Source: an uncultured Prevotella sp.
GTDB lineage: Bacteria > Bacteroidota > Bacteroidia > Bacteroidales > Bacteroidaceae
DNA: 64,000 nt
Assembly (NCBI GenBank): GCA_900320905.1
Contig: ONTZ01000005.1
Span: 17,590 to 81,589, forward strand
Reading direction: 5' to 3'
Shown here: positions 1-8,451 of the stretch, piece after piece
Layout: each line of letters starts with the position of its first letter
How positions within the stretch are numbered: position 1 is the first letter of the stretch
Translations under genes and position numbers: made by a program
The notes under the pieces: model-generated
Told to the model about the DNA's origin: nothing
What the model saw: the letters and a program-made list of their open reading frames with translations, nothing else
Database searches by the model: none

Positions 1-428
1 ACTGCGGTCGGAAGATGGAGGAGGACTTCGAGGCCCACCGTGCCGACCAGGACACCGAGGCCACCTACCGCGTGCTGATGGGTGAACTGGACAAGTATGC
101 CCCCGGTGCCAATCCCGACGAGCCGGAGAAAGTGCTGGAGAACAATATGGATTATCTGCACGAGTTCTCGAAGATGAACAACAACGTGGACTTTGCCGGG
201 CGTATTGTCTGGGCTGAACAGAAGGACGCTAATGGCAAGACCGTTACCGACAAGGACGGTAAGCCCGTAATGATAGAGACCTTCAACTTCGGCAAATACA
301 AGGGAATGCCCGTGGCCGATGTGCTGTACAGAGATTCCGGCTACTACGGTTGGATGTTAAACGGCGACTTCACCTACAACACGAAGCAGGTGCTGACGCG
401 CATCCGCCTGCGGAGTATGCAGAAATGA
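1..428 (+). CDS. 3'-5' exonuclease, DnaQ/DNA polymerase III epsilon type with DUF3820-like tail (5' truncated by window)
   Basis: The reading frame is open from the window edge, so only the C-terminal part of the gene is present. The segment HRADQD near the start fits the third exonuclease motif (HxAxxD) of the DEDDh family, which removes 3' nucleotides during proofreading or repair. The last 50 residues (FGKYKGMPVADVL to TRIRLR) match the small DUF3820-type module that Bacteroidota often fuse to this exonuclease. The first ATG in frame is at 15 but cannot be the true start, because the motif lies directly behind it. The stop TGA at 426-428 lies at the edge of a GAAGTGA-type repeat leading to the next gene. 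The family is clear; the exact polymerase association is not. Confidence 0.8.
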   Translation, partial: CGRKMEEDFEAHRADQDTEATYRVLMGELDKYAPGANPDEPEKVLENNMDYLHEFSKMNNNVDFAGRIVWAEQKDANGKTVTDKDGKPVMIETFNFGKYKGMPVADVLYRDSGYYGWMLNGDFTYNTKQVLTRIRLRSMQK

Positions 429-451
429 AGAAGTGAAGAAGTGAGAAGTGA
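426..451 (+). repeat. AGAAGTGA-type tandem repeat between exonuclease and porD-like gene
   Basis: Short imperfect units of GAAGTGA begin at the exonuclease stop codon TGA and run to the first candidate start of the next gene. The same unit occurs between rnfG and rnfE and between the PP2C gene and metA. Confidence 0.75.
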
Positions 452-471
452 TGAGTGGATACAGGAGATAT

Positions 472-1395
472 ATGAAGCAATGTAAGTGGTTCCGGATTCT
501 GGGATTACTTTTCACTTTTCACTTCTCACTTCTCACTTCTCTATCCGCCCAGGAGTTGCAGATAAAAGTGACGGTGAACCACAGCAAGATATCGGGCAGC
601 AACAACTCGGTGTTCGACAACCTGCAAGAGACGCTGGAACAGTTTATCAACGAGCGGCAGTGGACGGACTTGCAGTTCCAGAGGAACGAGCGCATCCAGT
701 GCAACCTGAACATCACCGTAAACAAATACGTACGTGCGGAAAACAAGTTCGAGTGCTCGGCCATCATACAGGCCAACCGCCCTGTGTTCAACTCCACCTA
801 CACCACCACCTTATATAATAATAAGGACAACGACTTCCACTTCGAGTTTGCAGAGTTCGACCAACTGAACTACAACGACGAGACGGTAGACAACCAACTC
901 ACGGCACTCATCGCCTACTATGCCTACCTGATCATCGGCCTCGACCTCGACAGTTTCTCGCCAATGGGCGGCAGCGACATCCTGCAGCGCTGCATGTATC
1001 TGGTGAACAACGCACAGAATCTCGGCTTCCCCGGATGGAAGTCGTTTGAGGACTCCCGCAACCGCTTTGCCATCATCAACGACTATCTGGACGAAGCGAT
1101 GAAACCCTTCCGCCAGATGCAGTACGACTTTTACCGCAAGGGACTCGACGAGATGGCGAGCAATGCGGAGCGCGGACGTACGGAGATATCCACCACCCTG
1201 CAGGAGAACCTGAAGAAAGCCCACTCGGAAAAGCCGCTGAGCCTGTTGCCGCAGATATGGCTCGACTACAAGAAGGATGAGTTGGCCAGCATCTACAAGG
1301 GCAAGGGGACACAGAAGGAGAAGGAAGCCCTGCACGAACTGCTGATGAGCATCAACGCCTCGCAGAGCAGCACCTGGGACCAAATCAAACAATAA
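472..1395 (+). CDS. Type IX secretion-associated protein PorD-like (DUF4835)
   Basis: The mature part (ELQIKVTVNHSKISGSN followed by the LQETLEQFINERQW region) matches the DUF4835/PorD family, about 300 residues, exported proteins of Bacteroidota linked to type IX secretion and gliding. A signal peptide ending in SLSAQ is present. ATG codons lie at 448, 451 and 472; 472 gives the most regular signal peptide (MKQCKWFRILGLL), while 448 would add eight residues. The hydrophobic core of the signal peptide is encoded by a TCACTTCT repeat, which is unusual. The stop TAA overlaps the recN start (TAATG), so the two are probably translationally coupled. PorD function comes from the family; no other porins or T9SS genes are in view. 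Confidence 0.8.
   Translation: MKQCKWFRILGLLFTFHFSLLTSLSAQELQIKVTVNHSKISGSNNSVFDNLQETLEQFINERQWTDLQFQRNERIQCNLNITVNKYVRAENKFECSAIIQANRPVFNSTYTTTLYNNKDNDFHFEFAEFDQLNYNDETVDNQLTALIAYYAYLIIGLDLDSFSPMGGSDILQRCMYLVNNAQNLGFPGWKSFEDSRNRFAIINDYLDEAMKPFRQMQYDFYRKGLDEMASNAERGRTEISTTLQENLKKAHSEKPLSLLPQIWLDYKKDELASIYKGKGTQKEKEALHELLMSINASQSSTWDQIKQ
508..541 (+). repeat. TCACTTCT tandem repeat encoding the porD-like signal peptide core
   Basis: About four imperfect units of CTTTTCACTT/CTCACTT are read in frame as the hydrophobic core of the signal peptide. The tract is complementary in orientation to the AGAAGTGA repeat at 426-451, so the two could pair in the mRNA around the start codon. Confidence 0.7.
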
Positions 1396-3056
1396 TGCTG
1401 AAACACCTCTATATCAAGAACTTTACGCTGATCGACACCCTCGACATTGACCTGTATGCCGGCTTTTCCGTCATCACGGGTGAGACGGGTGCGGGCAAGA
1501 GCATCATACTGGGAGCCATCGGACTGCTGCTGGGCCAGCGTGCCGACTCGAAGGCCATCAAGACCGGGGCCGAGAAGTGCGTCATCGAGGCTCACTTCGA
1601 CCTGACCCGCTACGCGATGGAGCCCTTCTTCCGCGAGAACGATATCGAATACGATGCCGACGACTGCATCATCCGTCGCGAACTGACCAGTGCCGGCAAG
1701 AGCCGCGCCTTCATCAATGACAGTCCCGTGCCGCTGACGATGCTCAAGGAACTCGGCGACAGACTGGTTGACGTACACTCGCAGCACCAGAACCTGCTGC
1801 TGAACAAGCAGGACTTCCAACTCAGTGTGGTGGACATCATCGCCAACGACGCGAAGGAATTGGCGCAGTATCAGCAGACCTACGCCGACTACCAGACCGC
1901 CAACAAGGAACTGGAGGCGCTGCGCGAGGAGATAGAGCGCAACCGCCAGAACGCCGATTTCCTGCAATTCCAGTACGACGAACTGACAGGCGCCAACCTG
2001 CAACCAGAAGAACTGGAGGAGTTGGAGCAGAAGAGCGACACGATGACCCACTCGGAAGAGATCAAGGGTGCCCTCTATACCGCCGACAATGCCCTTCAAG
2101 GCGACGAGAGCGGTGCGGTGGAGGCGCTGCGCACCACCATCAGCGCCCTGAAAGGCATCAGCAAGGTCTTTTCTGCAGCCACCGAACTGACGGAGCGCCT
2201 CGACAGTACCTACATCGAACTGAAGGACGTGGCGCAGGAGATCAGCAGCCTATTGGAGCAGGTGGACTTCGACCCCTCGGAGTTGGAGATGGTGAACAAC
2301 CGCCTCGACAAACTCTACGACCTGCAGAAGAAATACCATGCCGACACCATCGAGGAACTCATTGCGCAGCGCGACGAGATTGGACGGCAACTCAGCCATA
2401 TCGAGAACAGCGACGAGGCACTGGAGGAGATGCAGCAGAAGGTGACCCGACTGAAGACCTGCGGCGAGAAGGAGGCCGACGCACTGACGAAACTCCGCAC
2501 CAAAGCGGCCAGACAGATAGAGAAAGAAATGCTGCAACGGCTTGTTCCCCTCGGGATGCCGCACGTGCGCTTCAACATAGAGATGACGAAGGAGGCACTG
2601 GGGCGCAGCGGACAGGACAAGGTGAGTTTCCTGTTCAGCGCCAACACTTCCACCCCACTCCAGCCCATATCGCAGGTGGCCTCCGGCGGCGAGATAGCCC
2701 GCGTGATGCTCGCCCTGAAGGCGATGATCAGCGGAGCCGTGAAACTGCCGACGATCATCTTCGACGAGATTGACACGGGCGTGAGCGGCAAGACCGCCGA
2801 GAAGATGGCGGAGATCATGCAGGAGATGGGACAGCAGGAGCGCCAGGTGATCAGCATCACCCACCTGCCCCAGATAGCCGCCCTCGGCACGCACCACTAC
2901 AAGGTGTCGAAGGAGGAGGGCGCCCAGGGCACCATCAGCCGCATGGTGCAGTTGACGCCCGAGGCGCGCATCACGGAGATTGCCCAGATGCTCAGCGGGA
3001 GCGACGTGACCGATGCCGCCATCCAAAACGCAAGACAACTGTTACGCTTCGAATAA
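1395..3056 (+). CDS. recN: DNA repair protein RecN
   Basis: SMC-like ATPase acting in recombinational repair of double-strand breaks. At 553 residues it is full length for RecN. The N-terminal Walker A is GETGAGKS at residues 29-36. The middle (about 150-380) is rich in Glu, Gln and Arg and should form the coiled coil. The ABC signature ASGGEIARVM lies near residue 430, followed by the Walker B IIFDEIDTGVSG near 453-465. The ATG overlaps the upstream stop by one base, and the next gene starts 33 bases downstream, so it sits inside a co-directional run. The assignment is secure. Confidence 0.97.
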   Translation: MLKHLYIKNFTLIDTLDIDLYAGFSVITGETGAGKSIILGAIGLLLGQRADSKAIKTGAEKCVIEAHFDLTRYAMEPFFRENDIEYDADDCIIRRELTSAGKSRAFINDSPVPLTMLKELGDRLVDVHSQHQNLLLNKQDFQLSVVDIIANDAKELAQYQQTYADYQTANKELEALREEIERNRQNADFLQFQYDELTGANLQPEELEELEQKSDTMTHSEEIKGALYTADNALQGDESGAVEALRTTISALKGISKVFSAATELTERLDSTYIELKDVAQEISSLLEQVDFDPSELEMVNNRLDKLYDLQKKYHADTIEELIAQRDEIGRQLSHIENSDEALEEMQQKVTRLKTCGEKEADALTKLRTKAARQIEKEMLQRLVPLGMPHVRFNIEMTKEALGRSGQDKVSFLFSANTSTPLQPISQVASGGEIARVMLALKAMISGAVKLPTIIFDEIDTGVSGKTAEKMAEIMQEMGQQERQVISITHLPQIAALGTHHYKVSKEEGAQGTISRMVQLTPEARITEIAQMLSGSDVTDAAIQNARQLLRFE

Positions 3057-3089
3057 CAAATAATAACGGAATAAATAAAAGATATTGAG

Positions 3090-4796
3090 ATGCAGACGAT
3101 TAAAGATAGAATGATGAATAAGCGAACCAGTCAGGTGATGGGTTCGTTATTTATTATTTGCAGTTTTTTCATATCCCCGGTGCAGGCGCAGCCCGGCTGG
3201 GTGAAGAAGGCCACGAAGTCGGTGTTCACCGTAAAGACCTTCAGCGCCGACGGCTCACTCATCGGGAGCAGCAACGGCTTCTTTACAGGCACCGAGGGCG
3301 AGGCCGTCAGCAACTTCACCCCCTTCAAGGGAGCCTCGCGTGCCGTCATCATCGACGCGGCAGGCAAGGAGATGCCCGTAAGCGCCATCATGGGTGCCAA
3401 CGATATGTACGACGTGGTGAAATTCCGCGTGGCTGCCAGCAAGACGCAGCCCCTCACCATCGCCACCGGCATCGCCCCGACGGGGAGCACCGTGTGGCTG
3501 CTGCCCTACCGCGAGACGAAGGTCGTCAGGAGCGGCGCCGTGCGCAAGGCCGAGACCTTCCAGGAGGAATACGCCTACTACACCGTGGCGATGCAGACAC
3601 CCGAGACAGCCGTGAGTTGCCCGCTGCTCAACGAGGCCGGCGAGGTGATCGGCCTGATGCAGCAGCCGGCCTCCGCCGCCGACTCGCTGAGTTACGCCGT
3701 GAGCGCTCGCTTCGCCGACTCGCTGAAGGTGACGGGATTCAGCCTGAACGACCCTACCCTGAAGATGACGGCCATCAAGAAGGAACTGCCCCAGACGCTC
3801 GAAGAGACCAACCTGCTGGTCTACCTGGCAGGCTCGGCTGTGGACTCTGCCACCTACGTGGGACTGGTGGACGAGATGATAGCAAAGTTCCCCGACGCCC
3901 CCGAGGGCTATGTCTACCGCGCGGAGATTGCCGCCAATGCCGCCAACTACGCGGCTGCCGACAAGGACATGACTCAGGCGCTGAAAGTGGCCGAGGCGAA
4001 AGACGAGGTGCTGTTCACCTATGCCCGCATGATATACAACAAGGACATCTACCAGGCGCTGCAGCCCTACGAGCCGTGGACGCTCGACAAGGCGCTGGCC
4101 CAGATACAGGAGGCCTACGGCATCAATCCCCAGCCCGCCTACAGGCAGTTGGAGGGCAACATCCTCTTCGCGCAGAAGAAGTACGACGAAGCCTACAGCC
4201 TCTTCATGGAACTGACGAACTCGAACCTCGATAAGGCGGAGATGTGGTACGGAGCCGCCCGCTGCAGGGAGATGCAGAAGGACACCACCGCCATGCTCGC
4301 CCTGCTCGACAGTGCCGTCAACGTGTTCACCAAGCCCTATCTGAAGCAGGCCGCGCCCTACCTCTGGACGCGCGGCAACAAGCGCTTCGACTGCGGCAGA
4401 TACCGCGACGCCGTGGCCGACTTCAATGAGTACGAGAAACTGATGTCGACGCAGGTGAATGCCCGCTTCTACTATATCCGCCACCAGGCGGAGATCGAGG
4501 GGCGCCTCTACCAGCAGGCGCTCAACGACATCAACCGCGCCATCCAGATGGAGCCGAAGGAGACGCTCTACCACGCCGAGAAGGCCTCGCTGCAGATACG
4601 CGTGGGGCAGTACGCCGATGCCATCGCAACGGCTGAGGATCTGCTGGCCCTGGAGCCCGACGGCAGCAACGGCTATCTGTTCAAGGGCCTGGCGCTCTGC
4701 CTGACAGGCAAGAAGAAAGAGGGGCTGGAGTTGCTCGGGAAGGCCCGTGACATGGGCGACCCGCAGGCCGAGGGGCTCATCGAGAAATACAAGTGA
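3090..4796 (+). CDS. Secreted trypsin-fold (probably inactive) / TPR repeat protein
   Basis: A signal peptide (ending SPVQAQ) leads into a region of about 200 residues that follows the DegP/trypsin fold, then five or six TPR repeats (about 265-560) such as AEMWYGAARCREMQKD and AVADFNEYEKL. The usual His site (TNxHV in active members) reads SNFTPFKG, and the GNSGGP serine loop is replaced by AVSCPLLNEAGEVIG. Both catalytic positions are therefore missing and the domain is probably a binding module. ATG codons at 3090, 3111 and 3114 are all possible starts; 3114 gives the most compact signal peptide. It follows recN and ends in the inverted repeat shared with dnaB. The substrate is unknown. Confidence 0.7.
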   Translation: MQTIKDRMMNKRTSQVMGSLFIICSFFISPVQAQPGWVKKATKSVFTVKTFSADGSLIGSSNGFFTGTEGEAVSNFTPFKGASRAVIIDAAGKEMPVSAIMGANDMYDVVKFRVAASKTQPLTIATGIAPTGSTVWLLPYRETKVVRSGAVRKAETFQEEYAYYTVAMQTPETAVSCPLLNEAGEVIGLMQQPASAADSLSYAVSARFADSLKVTGFSLNDPTLKMTAIKKELPQTLEETNLLVYLAGSAVDSATYVGLVDEMIAKFPDAPEGYVYRAEIAANAANYAAADKDMTQALKVAEAKDEVLFTYARMIYNKDIYQALQPYEPWTLDKALAQIQEAYGINPQPAYRQLEGNILFAQKKYDEAYSLFMELTNSNLDKAEMWYGAARCREMQKDTTAMLALLDSAVNVFTKPYLKQAAPYLWTRGNKRFDCGRYRDAVADFNEYEKLMSTQVNARFYYIRHQAEIEGRLYQQALNDINRAIQMEPKETLYHAEKASLQIRVGQYADAIATAEDLLALEPDGSNGYLFKGLALCLTGKKKEGLELLGKARDMGDPQAEGLIEKYK

Positions 4797-4843
4797 CAAT
4801 AATTAATCCCCGCCGAGACTCCGGCGGGGATTAATTATTGTCA
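4794..4843. terminator. Bidirectional terminator: perfect 22-bp inverted repeat including both stop codons
   Basis: Arms 4794-4815 and 4822-4843 are perfect reverse complements around a 6-base loop. The GC core CCCCGCCG is flanked by A/T, giving a T-rich tract after the stem on both strands. The left arm starts with the TGA of the TPR gene and the right arm ends with the TGA of dnaB, so both convergent genes end inside it. Confidence 0.9.
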
Positions 4844-6388
4844 GAATGGCATCTGGCCGTCGTTCTGCGGGGGAATCTGGAAGGGGTCGTAGTCCGTCAC
4901 CGGGGGCTGGTTGTCGCCGTTGATCTTCGAGCCCACGATCTCTCCGCCCATGTCCGGCTTTGAAGCCTTGCGCGGGCCGAGCCGCGAGTCCTCCGGGTTC
5001 TCAAAGCGCGTGTATTCCCCGCGGAAGGTGAGCAGCACGTCGCCGGTGGCACCCTTACGGTGCTTGGCGATGATGATCTGGGCCATGCCGTGCAGGTCGC
5101 GGCCGTTGTCGTCCTGATAGATATGGTAGTACTCCGGTCGGTGTACGAATATCACCATGTCGGCATCCTGCTCGATGGCTCCCGACTCGCGGAGGTCACT
5201 GAGTTGCGGCCGCTTGCCCTCGAGCCCCTCGCGGCTCTCCACGCCACGGTTCAACTGCGAGAGTGCGAGGATGGGTATGTCGAGTTCCTTGGCGAGGCCC
5301 TTGAGCGAGCGCGAGATGGTGGACACTTCTTCCTGTCGTGAGGAGAATCGCATGCCGTTGGCGTTCATCAGTTGCAGATAGTCTATCATGATCATTTTCA
5401 CGCCGTGCTCCCTGACGAGGCGCCGGGCCTTGGTGCGCAGTTCGAATACGGAGAGGCCCGGGGTGTCGTCTACGTAGATGGGCGCGTCGAGCAGTGTGTT
5501 CACGCGCTTGTCCAGGCGGTCCCACTCGTCGGGCTGCAACTGTCCGTTCATGATCTTCGAGCCTTGTATCTCGCAGGCGTTTGAGATGAGACGGTTCACG
5601 AGTTGCTGGTTCGACATTTCGAGCGAGAAGAATGCGATGGGCACCTGATAGTCGGCAGCGATGTTCTTGGCCATGGAGAGTGCGAACGACGTCTTGCCCA
5701 TGGCGGGGCGCCCGGCGATGATGACGAGGTCGGATGGCTGCCATCCGCTGGTGATGTCGTCGAGTTTGTGGTAGCCGGTTGGCACGCCGGTGAGTCCGTC
5801 CTTGTTGGCTGCTGCGGTCTGTATGGCCTTGATGGCCTGTGCGATGACGGGGTTTATCTGCGTGTAGTCCTTCTTCATGTTGCGCTGCGAGAGTTCGAAG
5901 AGCGAGCCTTCGGCCTCCTGCATGAGGTCGTCGATGTCGCTGGTCTCGTCGAAGGCCTTTGTCTCGATGACGCTGGCGAAGGAGATGAGTTGTCGTGCGA
6001 GGAACTTCTGCGCGATGATGTTGGCGTGGTACTCGATGTTGGCCGACGATGCCACGCGGCTGCTCAGTTCCATGATGTATGGGGGTCCGCCCACCTCGTC
6101 GAGCGTGCCGTCCTTGGCGAGACGGTCGGTGACGGTGAGCACGTCGACGGGCTTCTCTGCCATGGCGAGGTCGCGGATGGCGGTGTAGATCATCTGGTTG
6201 CGCGGCTCGTAGAAACTCTCGGGGTAGAGTGTCTCGCAGACGACGGCGTAGGCGTCTTTGTCGATCATCAGTGCGCCGAGCACGGCCCTCTCCACGTCGA
6301 GGGCCTGCGGCTGCAGGTGTCCGTAGGTATTGTCCAGGGGCTGCTGTCGGCGGGGCTTGCGGCGGTTGTTGTTGTCTTGTTCTGCCAT
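4841..6388 (-). CDS. dnaB: Replicative DNA helicase DnaB
   Basis: Hexameric helicase that unwinds DNA at the replication fork. The N-terminal DnaB domain (about 25-125: ERAVLGALMIDKDAY) binds primase; the RecA-like C domain carries Walker A GRPAMGKTS near residue 225 and Walker B MIMIDYLQLM near 330. The segment LRESGAIEQDADMVIF is the family's conserved motif. Length (515) is normal and no intein interrupts it. A minus-strand promoter element lies 22 bases before the ATG. It is convergent with the TPR gene and divergent from ispE. Confidence 0.97.
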   Translation of the reverse strand: MAEQDNNNRRKPRRQQPLDNTYGHLQPQALDVERAVLGALMIDKDAYAVVCETLYPESFYEPRNQMIYTAIRDLAMAEKPVDVLTVTDRLAKDGTLDEVGGPPYIMELSSRVASSANIEYHANIIAQKFLARQLISFASVIETKAFDETSDIDDLMQEAEGSLFELSQRNMKKDYTQINPVIAQAIKAIQTAAANKDGLTGVPTGYHKLDDITSGWQPSDLVIIAGRPAMGKTSFALSMAKNIAADYQVPIAFFSLEMSNQQLVNRLISNACEIQGSKIMNGQLQPDEWDRLDKRVNTLLDAPIYVDDTPGLSVFELRTKARRLVREHGVKMIMIDYLQLMNANGMRFSSRQEEVSTISRSLKGLAKELDIPILALSQLNRGVESREGLEGKRPQLSDLRESGAIEQDADMVIFVHRPEYYHIYQDDNGRDLHGMAQIIIAKHRKGATGDVLLTFRGEYTRFENPEDSRLGPRKASKPDMGGEIVGSKINGDNQPPVTDYDPFQIPPQNDGQMPF

Positions 6389-6409
6389 ATCAATCTTGTT
6401 TTCGGGCTA

Positions 6410-6417
6410 CAAAGATA
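6410..6417 (-). promoter_or_regulatory. Promoter -7 element for dnaB (TATCTTTG)
   Basis: On the minus strand TATCTTTG matches the Bacteroidota -7 consensus TAnnTTTG and lies 22 bases upstream of the dnaB ATG. Confidence 0.65.
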
Positions 6418-6460
6418 CGAATTATTTCGGAAAGATGTATCGATTATATAAAAAAATGCG

Positions 6461-6468
6461 TACCTTTG
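6461..6468 (+). promoter_or_regulatory. Promoter -7 element for ispE (TACCTTTG), nearly leaderless
   Basis: TACCTTTG fits the Bacteroidota -7 consensus and ends only five bases before the ispE ATG at 6474, so the transcript would begin at or next to the start codon. It is divergent from the dnaB promoter about 50 bases away. Confidence 0.6.
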
Positions 6469-6473
6469 TGGCC

Positions 6474-7307
6474 ATGATTACATTTCCCATCGCCAAAATA
6501 AACCTCGGGCTCAACGTAGTTGAAAAGAGACCCGATGGCTATCACAACCTGGAGACCGTGTTCTACCCCGTACAGATCAAGGACGCATTAGAGGTCTATG
6601 AGATGGACAAGGACTTCCCCTCGCCCGTGGACTGCGACCTGAAGGTGACAAACATCACCATCGACGGCGACGAACAGCGCAACCTCGTGTGCCGCGCCTA
6701 CACGCTGCTGAAGCACGACTTCCCCACCCTGCCACGCGTGCACGCACATCTATACAAAGGTATACCCACCCAGGCCGGCATGGGAGGAGGCTCGAGCGAC
6801 TGCGCTGCGATGATCACCCTGCTCGACGAGATGTTCAGCCTCGCACTCACCGAGCAGCAGATGATCGACTACGCCGCACGGCTCGGGGCCGACTGTCCCT
6901 TCTTCATCCTCAACCGCCCCTGCTACGCCGAGGGCATCGGCGAGCGACTGCAGCCCATCGGCCTCAGCCTGAAAGGATGGTACCTCGCCGTGGTGCGCCC
7001 CGACATACCCGTACCCACCAAGGAGGCCTTCTCGCTCATCACGCCACAGCGCCCGCCGCACAACTGCCGCGACATCGTGATGCAGCCCGTGGAGACGTGG
7101 CGCGACGCACTGACCAACGACTTCGAGCGCAGCGTATTCACACTCCATCCCGAGATCGGCGCCATCAAGCAGAGACTCTACGACCTCGGGGCCACGTATG
7201 CCGCCATGTCAGGCTCAGGCTCGTCACTCTTCGGCCTCTTCCGCCAGCCCGTCAGCCTCGACGGATTCAGCGCCGATGGCACGTTTAAAACAATAATTCC
7301 TTTGTGA
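6474..7307 (+). CDS. ispE: 4-diphosphocytidyl-2-C-methyl-D-erythritol kinase
   Basis: GHMP-family kinase that phosphorylates CDP-methylerythritol in the non-mevalonate isoprenoid pathway. The N-terminus MITFPIAKINLGLNV matches the family start, and the glycine-rich ATP loop PTQAGMGGGSSDCAA lies at about 99-113. AMSGSGSSLFGLF near the C-terminus is the third GHMP motif. I chose ATG 6474 over the longer open frame from 6330 because that extension is antisense to dnaB and upstream of the promoter element. The 277-residue product is of normal size. The gene stands alone between dnaB and the hairpin repeat before galE. Confidence 0.94.
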   Translation: MITFPIAKINLGLNVVEKRPDGYHNLETVFYPVQIKDALEVYEMDKDFPSPVDCDLKVTNITIDGDEQRNLVCRAYTLLKHDFPTLPRVHAHLYKGIPTQAGMGGGSSDCAAMITLLDEMFSLALTEQQMIDYAARLGADCPFFILNRPCYAEGIGERLQPIGLSLKGWYLAVVRPDIPVPTKEAFSLITPQRPPHNCRDIVMQPVETWRDALTNDFERSVFTLHPEIGAIKQRLYDLGATYAAMSGSGSSLFGLFRQPVSLDGFSADGTFKTIIPL

Positions 7308-7311
7308 TTAT

Positions 7312-7385
7312 AACACGGATTATAAGGATTATACGGAATAATATCTCAAATAATGGAATCCATATAATCCTTATAATCCGTGTTT
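7312..7385. repeat. AACACGGATT hairpin element, copy A (between convergent ispE and galE)
   Basis: Inverted ends AACACGGATTATAAGGATT and its near reverse complement enclose a short variable middle. Two more copies with the same ends flank smpB. Here it could also serve as a bidirectional terminator. Confidence 0.8.
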
Positions 7386-7391
7386 AATAAA

Positions 7392-8432
7392 TTATTGAAT
7401 ACCGTCTTCGCGGAGTTTCTTCTGCCACTTCCAGGCCGAGCGCAGCACCTCCTCCGTCGGCGTGTCGGCCTTCCAGCCCAGCACCTTGTTGGCCTTGTCC
7501 ACATTGCCCCACACCTGTTCGATGTCGCCCTCGCGGCGCGGAGCGTAGGTCCAGTTCACCTTCACGCCCGTAGCCTTCTCGAAGCCCTCCACCACCTCAA
7601 GCGTAGAGAGTCCGCGGCCCGTGCCGATGTTGAATATCTCCACGGCATCAGTCTCAGGCTTGTCGAGCACGCGCTCCATCGCCTTCACGTGAGCCTTCGC
7701 CAGATCCACCACATAGATATAGTCGCGGATGCAGGTCTTGTCGGGCGTATTGTAGTCGTTGCCGAATATCTTCAACTGCTCGCGGATGCCCATCGCCGTC
7801 TGCGTCACAAACGGAATCAGGTTCATGGGCACGCCATTGGGCAACTCGCCGATCAGCGCCGAGGAATGCGCGCCGATAGGATTGAAATAGCGCAGGATGA
7901 TGCTCTTGATGGGCGCACCCGAGTGGATATAGTCCTGGATAATCTCCTCGTTGATCTGCTTCGTGTTGCCGTAGGGCGACATCGCCTTCTGCACAGGCGC
8001 ATCCTCCGTCACAGGCAGGTACTCCTGAGCCGGCTGGCCGTAGACGGTACAACTCGACGAGAAGATGATGCCCTTCACATCATACTTCGGCATCAGTTCC
8101 AACAGGTTGATGAGCGATACGAGGTTGTTGCGATAGTACATCAACGGCTTCTCCACGCTCTCGCCCACCGCCTTCGAGGCAGCAAAGTGGATGATGCCCT
8201 CAATCTTCGGGTACTTCTTAAAGACACCCTCCAAGGCCGCCATATCACAGCAGTCCACCTGCTCGAAGGCCGGACGGACGCCCGTTATCTTCTCAATGCC
8301 ATCAAGCACATTCACATTCGAGTTCGAGAGGTTGTCGATGATCACCACCTCATAGCCTGCCTCCTGCAGTTCCACGGTCGTATGGCTCCCGATGAAGCCC
8401 GTACCGCCAGTTACTAAGATTGTCTGTTTCAT
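7392..8432 (-). CDS. galE: UDP-glucose 4-epimerase
   Basis: Extended short-chain dehydrogenase that interconverts UDP-glucose and UDP-galactose. The Rossmann NAD motif GGTGFIGSH is at residues 8-16. The catalytic set is SSSCTVYG near 125-132 and YGNTK near 150 (YxxxK). The segment NPIGAHSSALIGE and the RDYIYVVDLAKAH stretch are typical of GalE. Length (346) is normal. It starts 19 bases after the rnfA stop in the same direction, so it may be read as the last gene of the rnf operon, although its role is in sugar nucleotide metabolism. Confidence 0.95.
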   Translation of the reverse strand: MKQTILVTGGTGFIGSHTTVELQEAGYEVVIIDNLSNSNVNVLDGIEKITGVRPAFEQVDCCDMAALEGVFKKYPKIEGIIHFAASKAVGESVEKPLMYYRNNLVSLINLLELMPKYDVKGIIFSSSCTVYGQPAQEYLPVTEDAPVQKAMSPYGNTKQINEEIIQDYIHSGAPIKSIILRYFNPIGAHSSALIGELPNGVPMNLIPFVTQTAMGIREQLKIFGNDYNTPDKTCIRDYIYVVDLAKAHVKAMERVLDKPETDAVEIFNIGTGRGLSTLEVVEGFEKATGVKVNWTYAPRREGDIEQVWGNVDKANKVLGWKADTPTEEVLRSAWKWQKKLREDGIQ

Positions 8433-8451
8433 GATTTATCTGTTTAATATA

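Noticed and set aside
3255-4799. Long minus-strand open frame (514 codons) opposite the TPR gene
   Set aside because: It is the antisense shadow of a GC-rich gene with strong domain evidence on the plus strand; the product is Val/Leu/Gly/His-rich with no family likeness.
5603-6451. Plus-strand open frame opposite dnaB
   Set aside because: Antisense to a complete DnaB; composition (Val, Gly, Asp, Glu rich) is typical of a shadow frame.
6330-6473. N-terminal extension of ispE
   Set aside because: It would overlap dnaB in antisense and lie upstream of the promoter element; IspE proteins begin close to the AKINLGLNV motif, as from ATG 6474.
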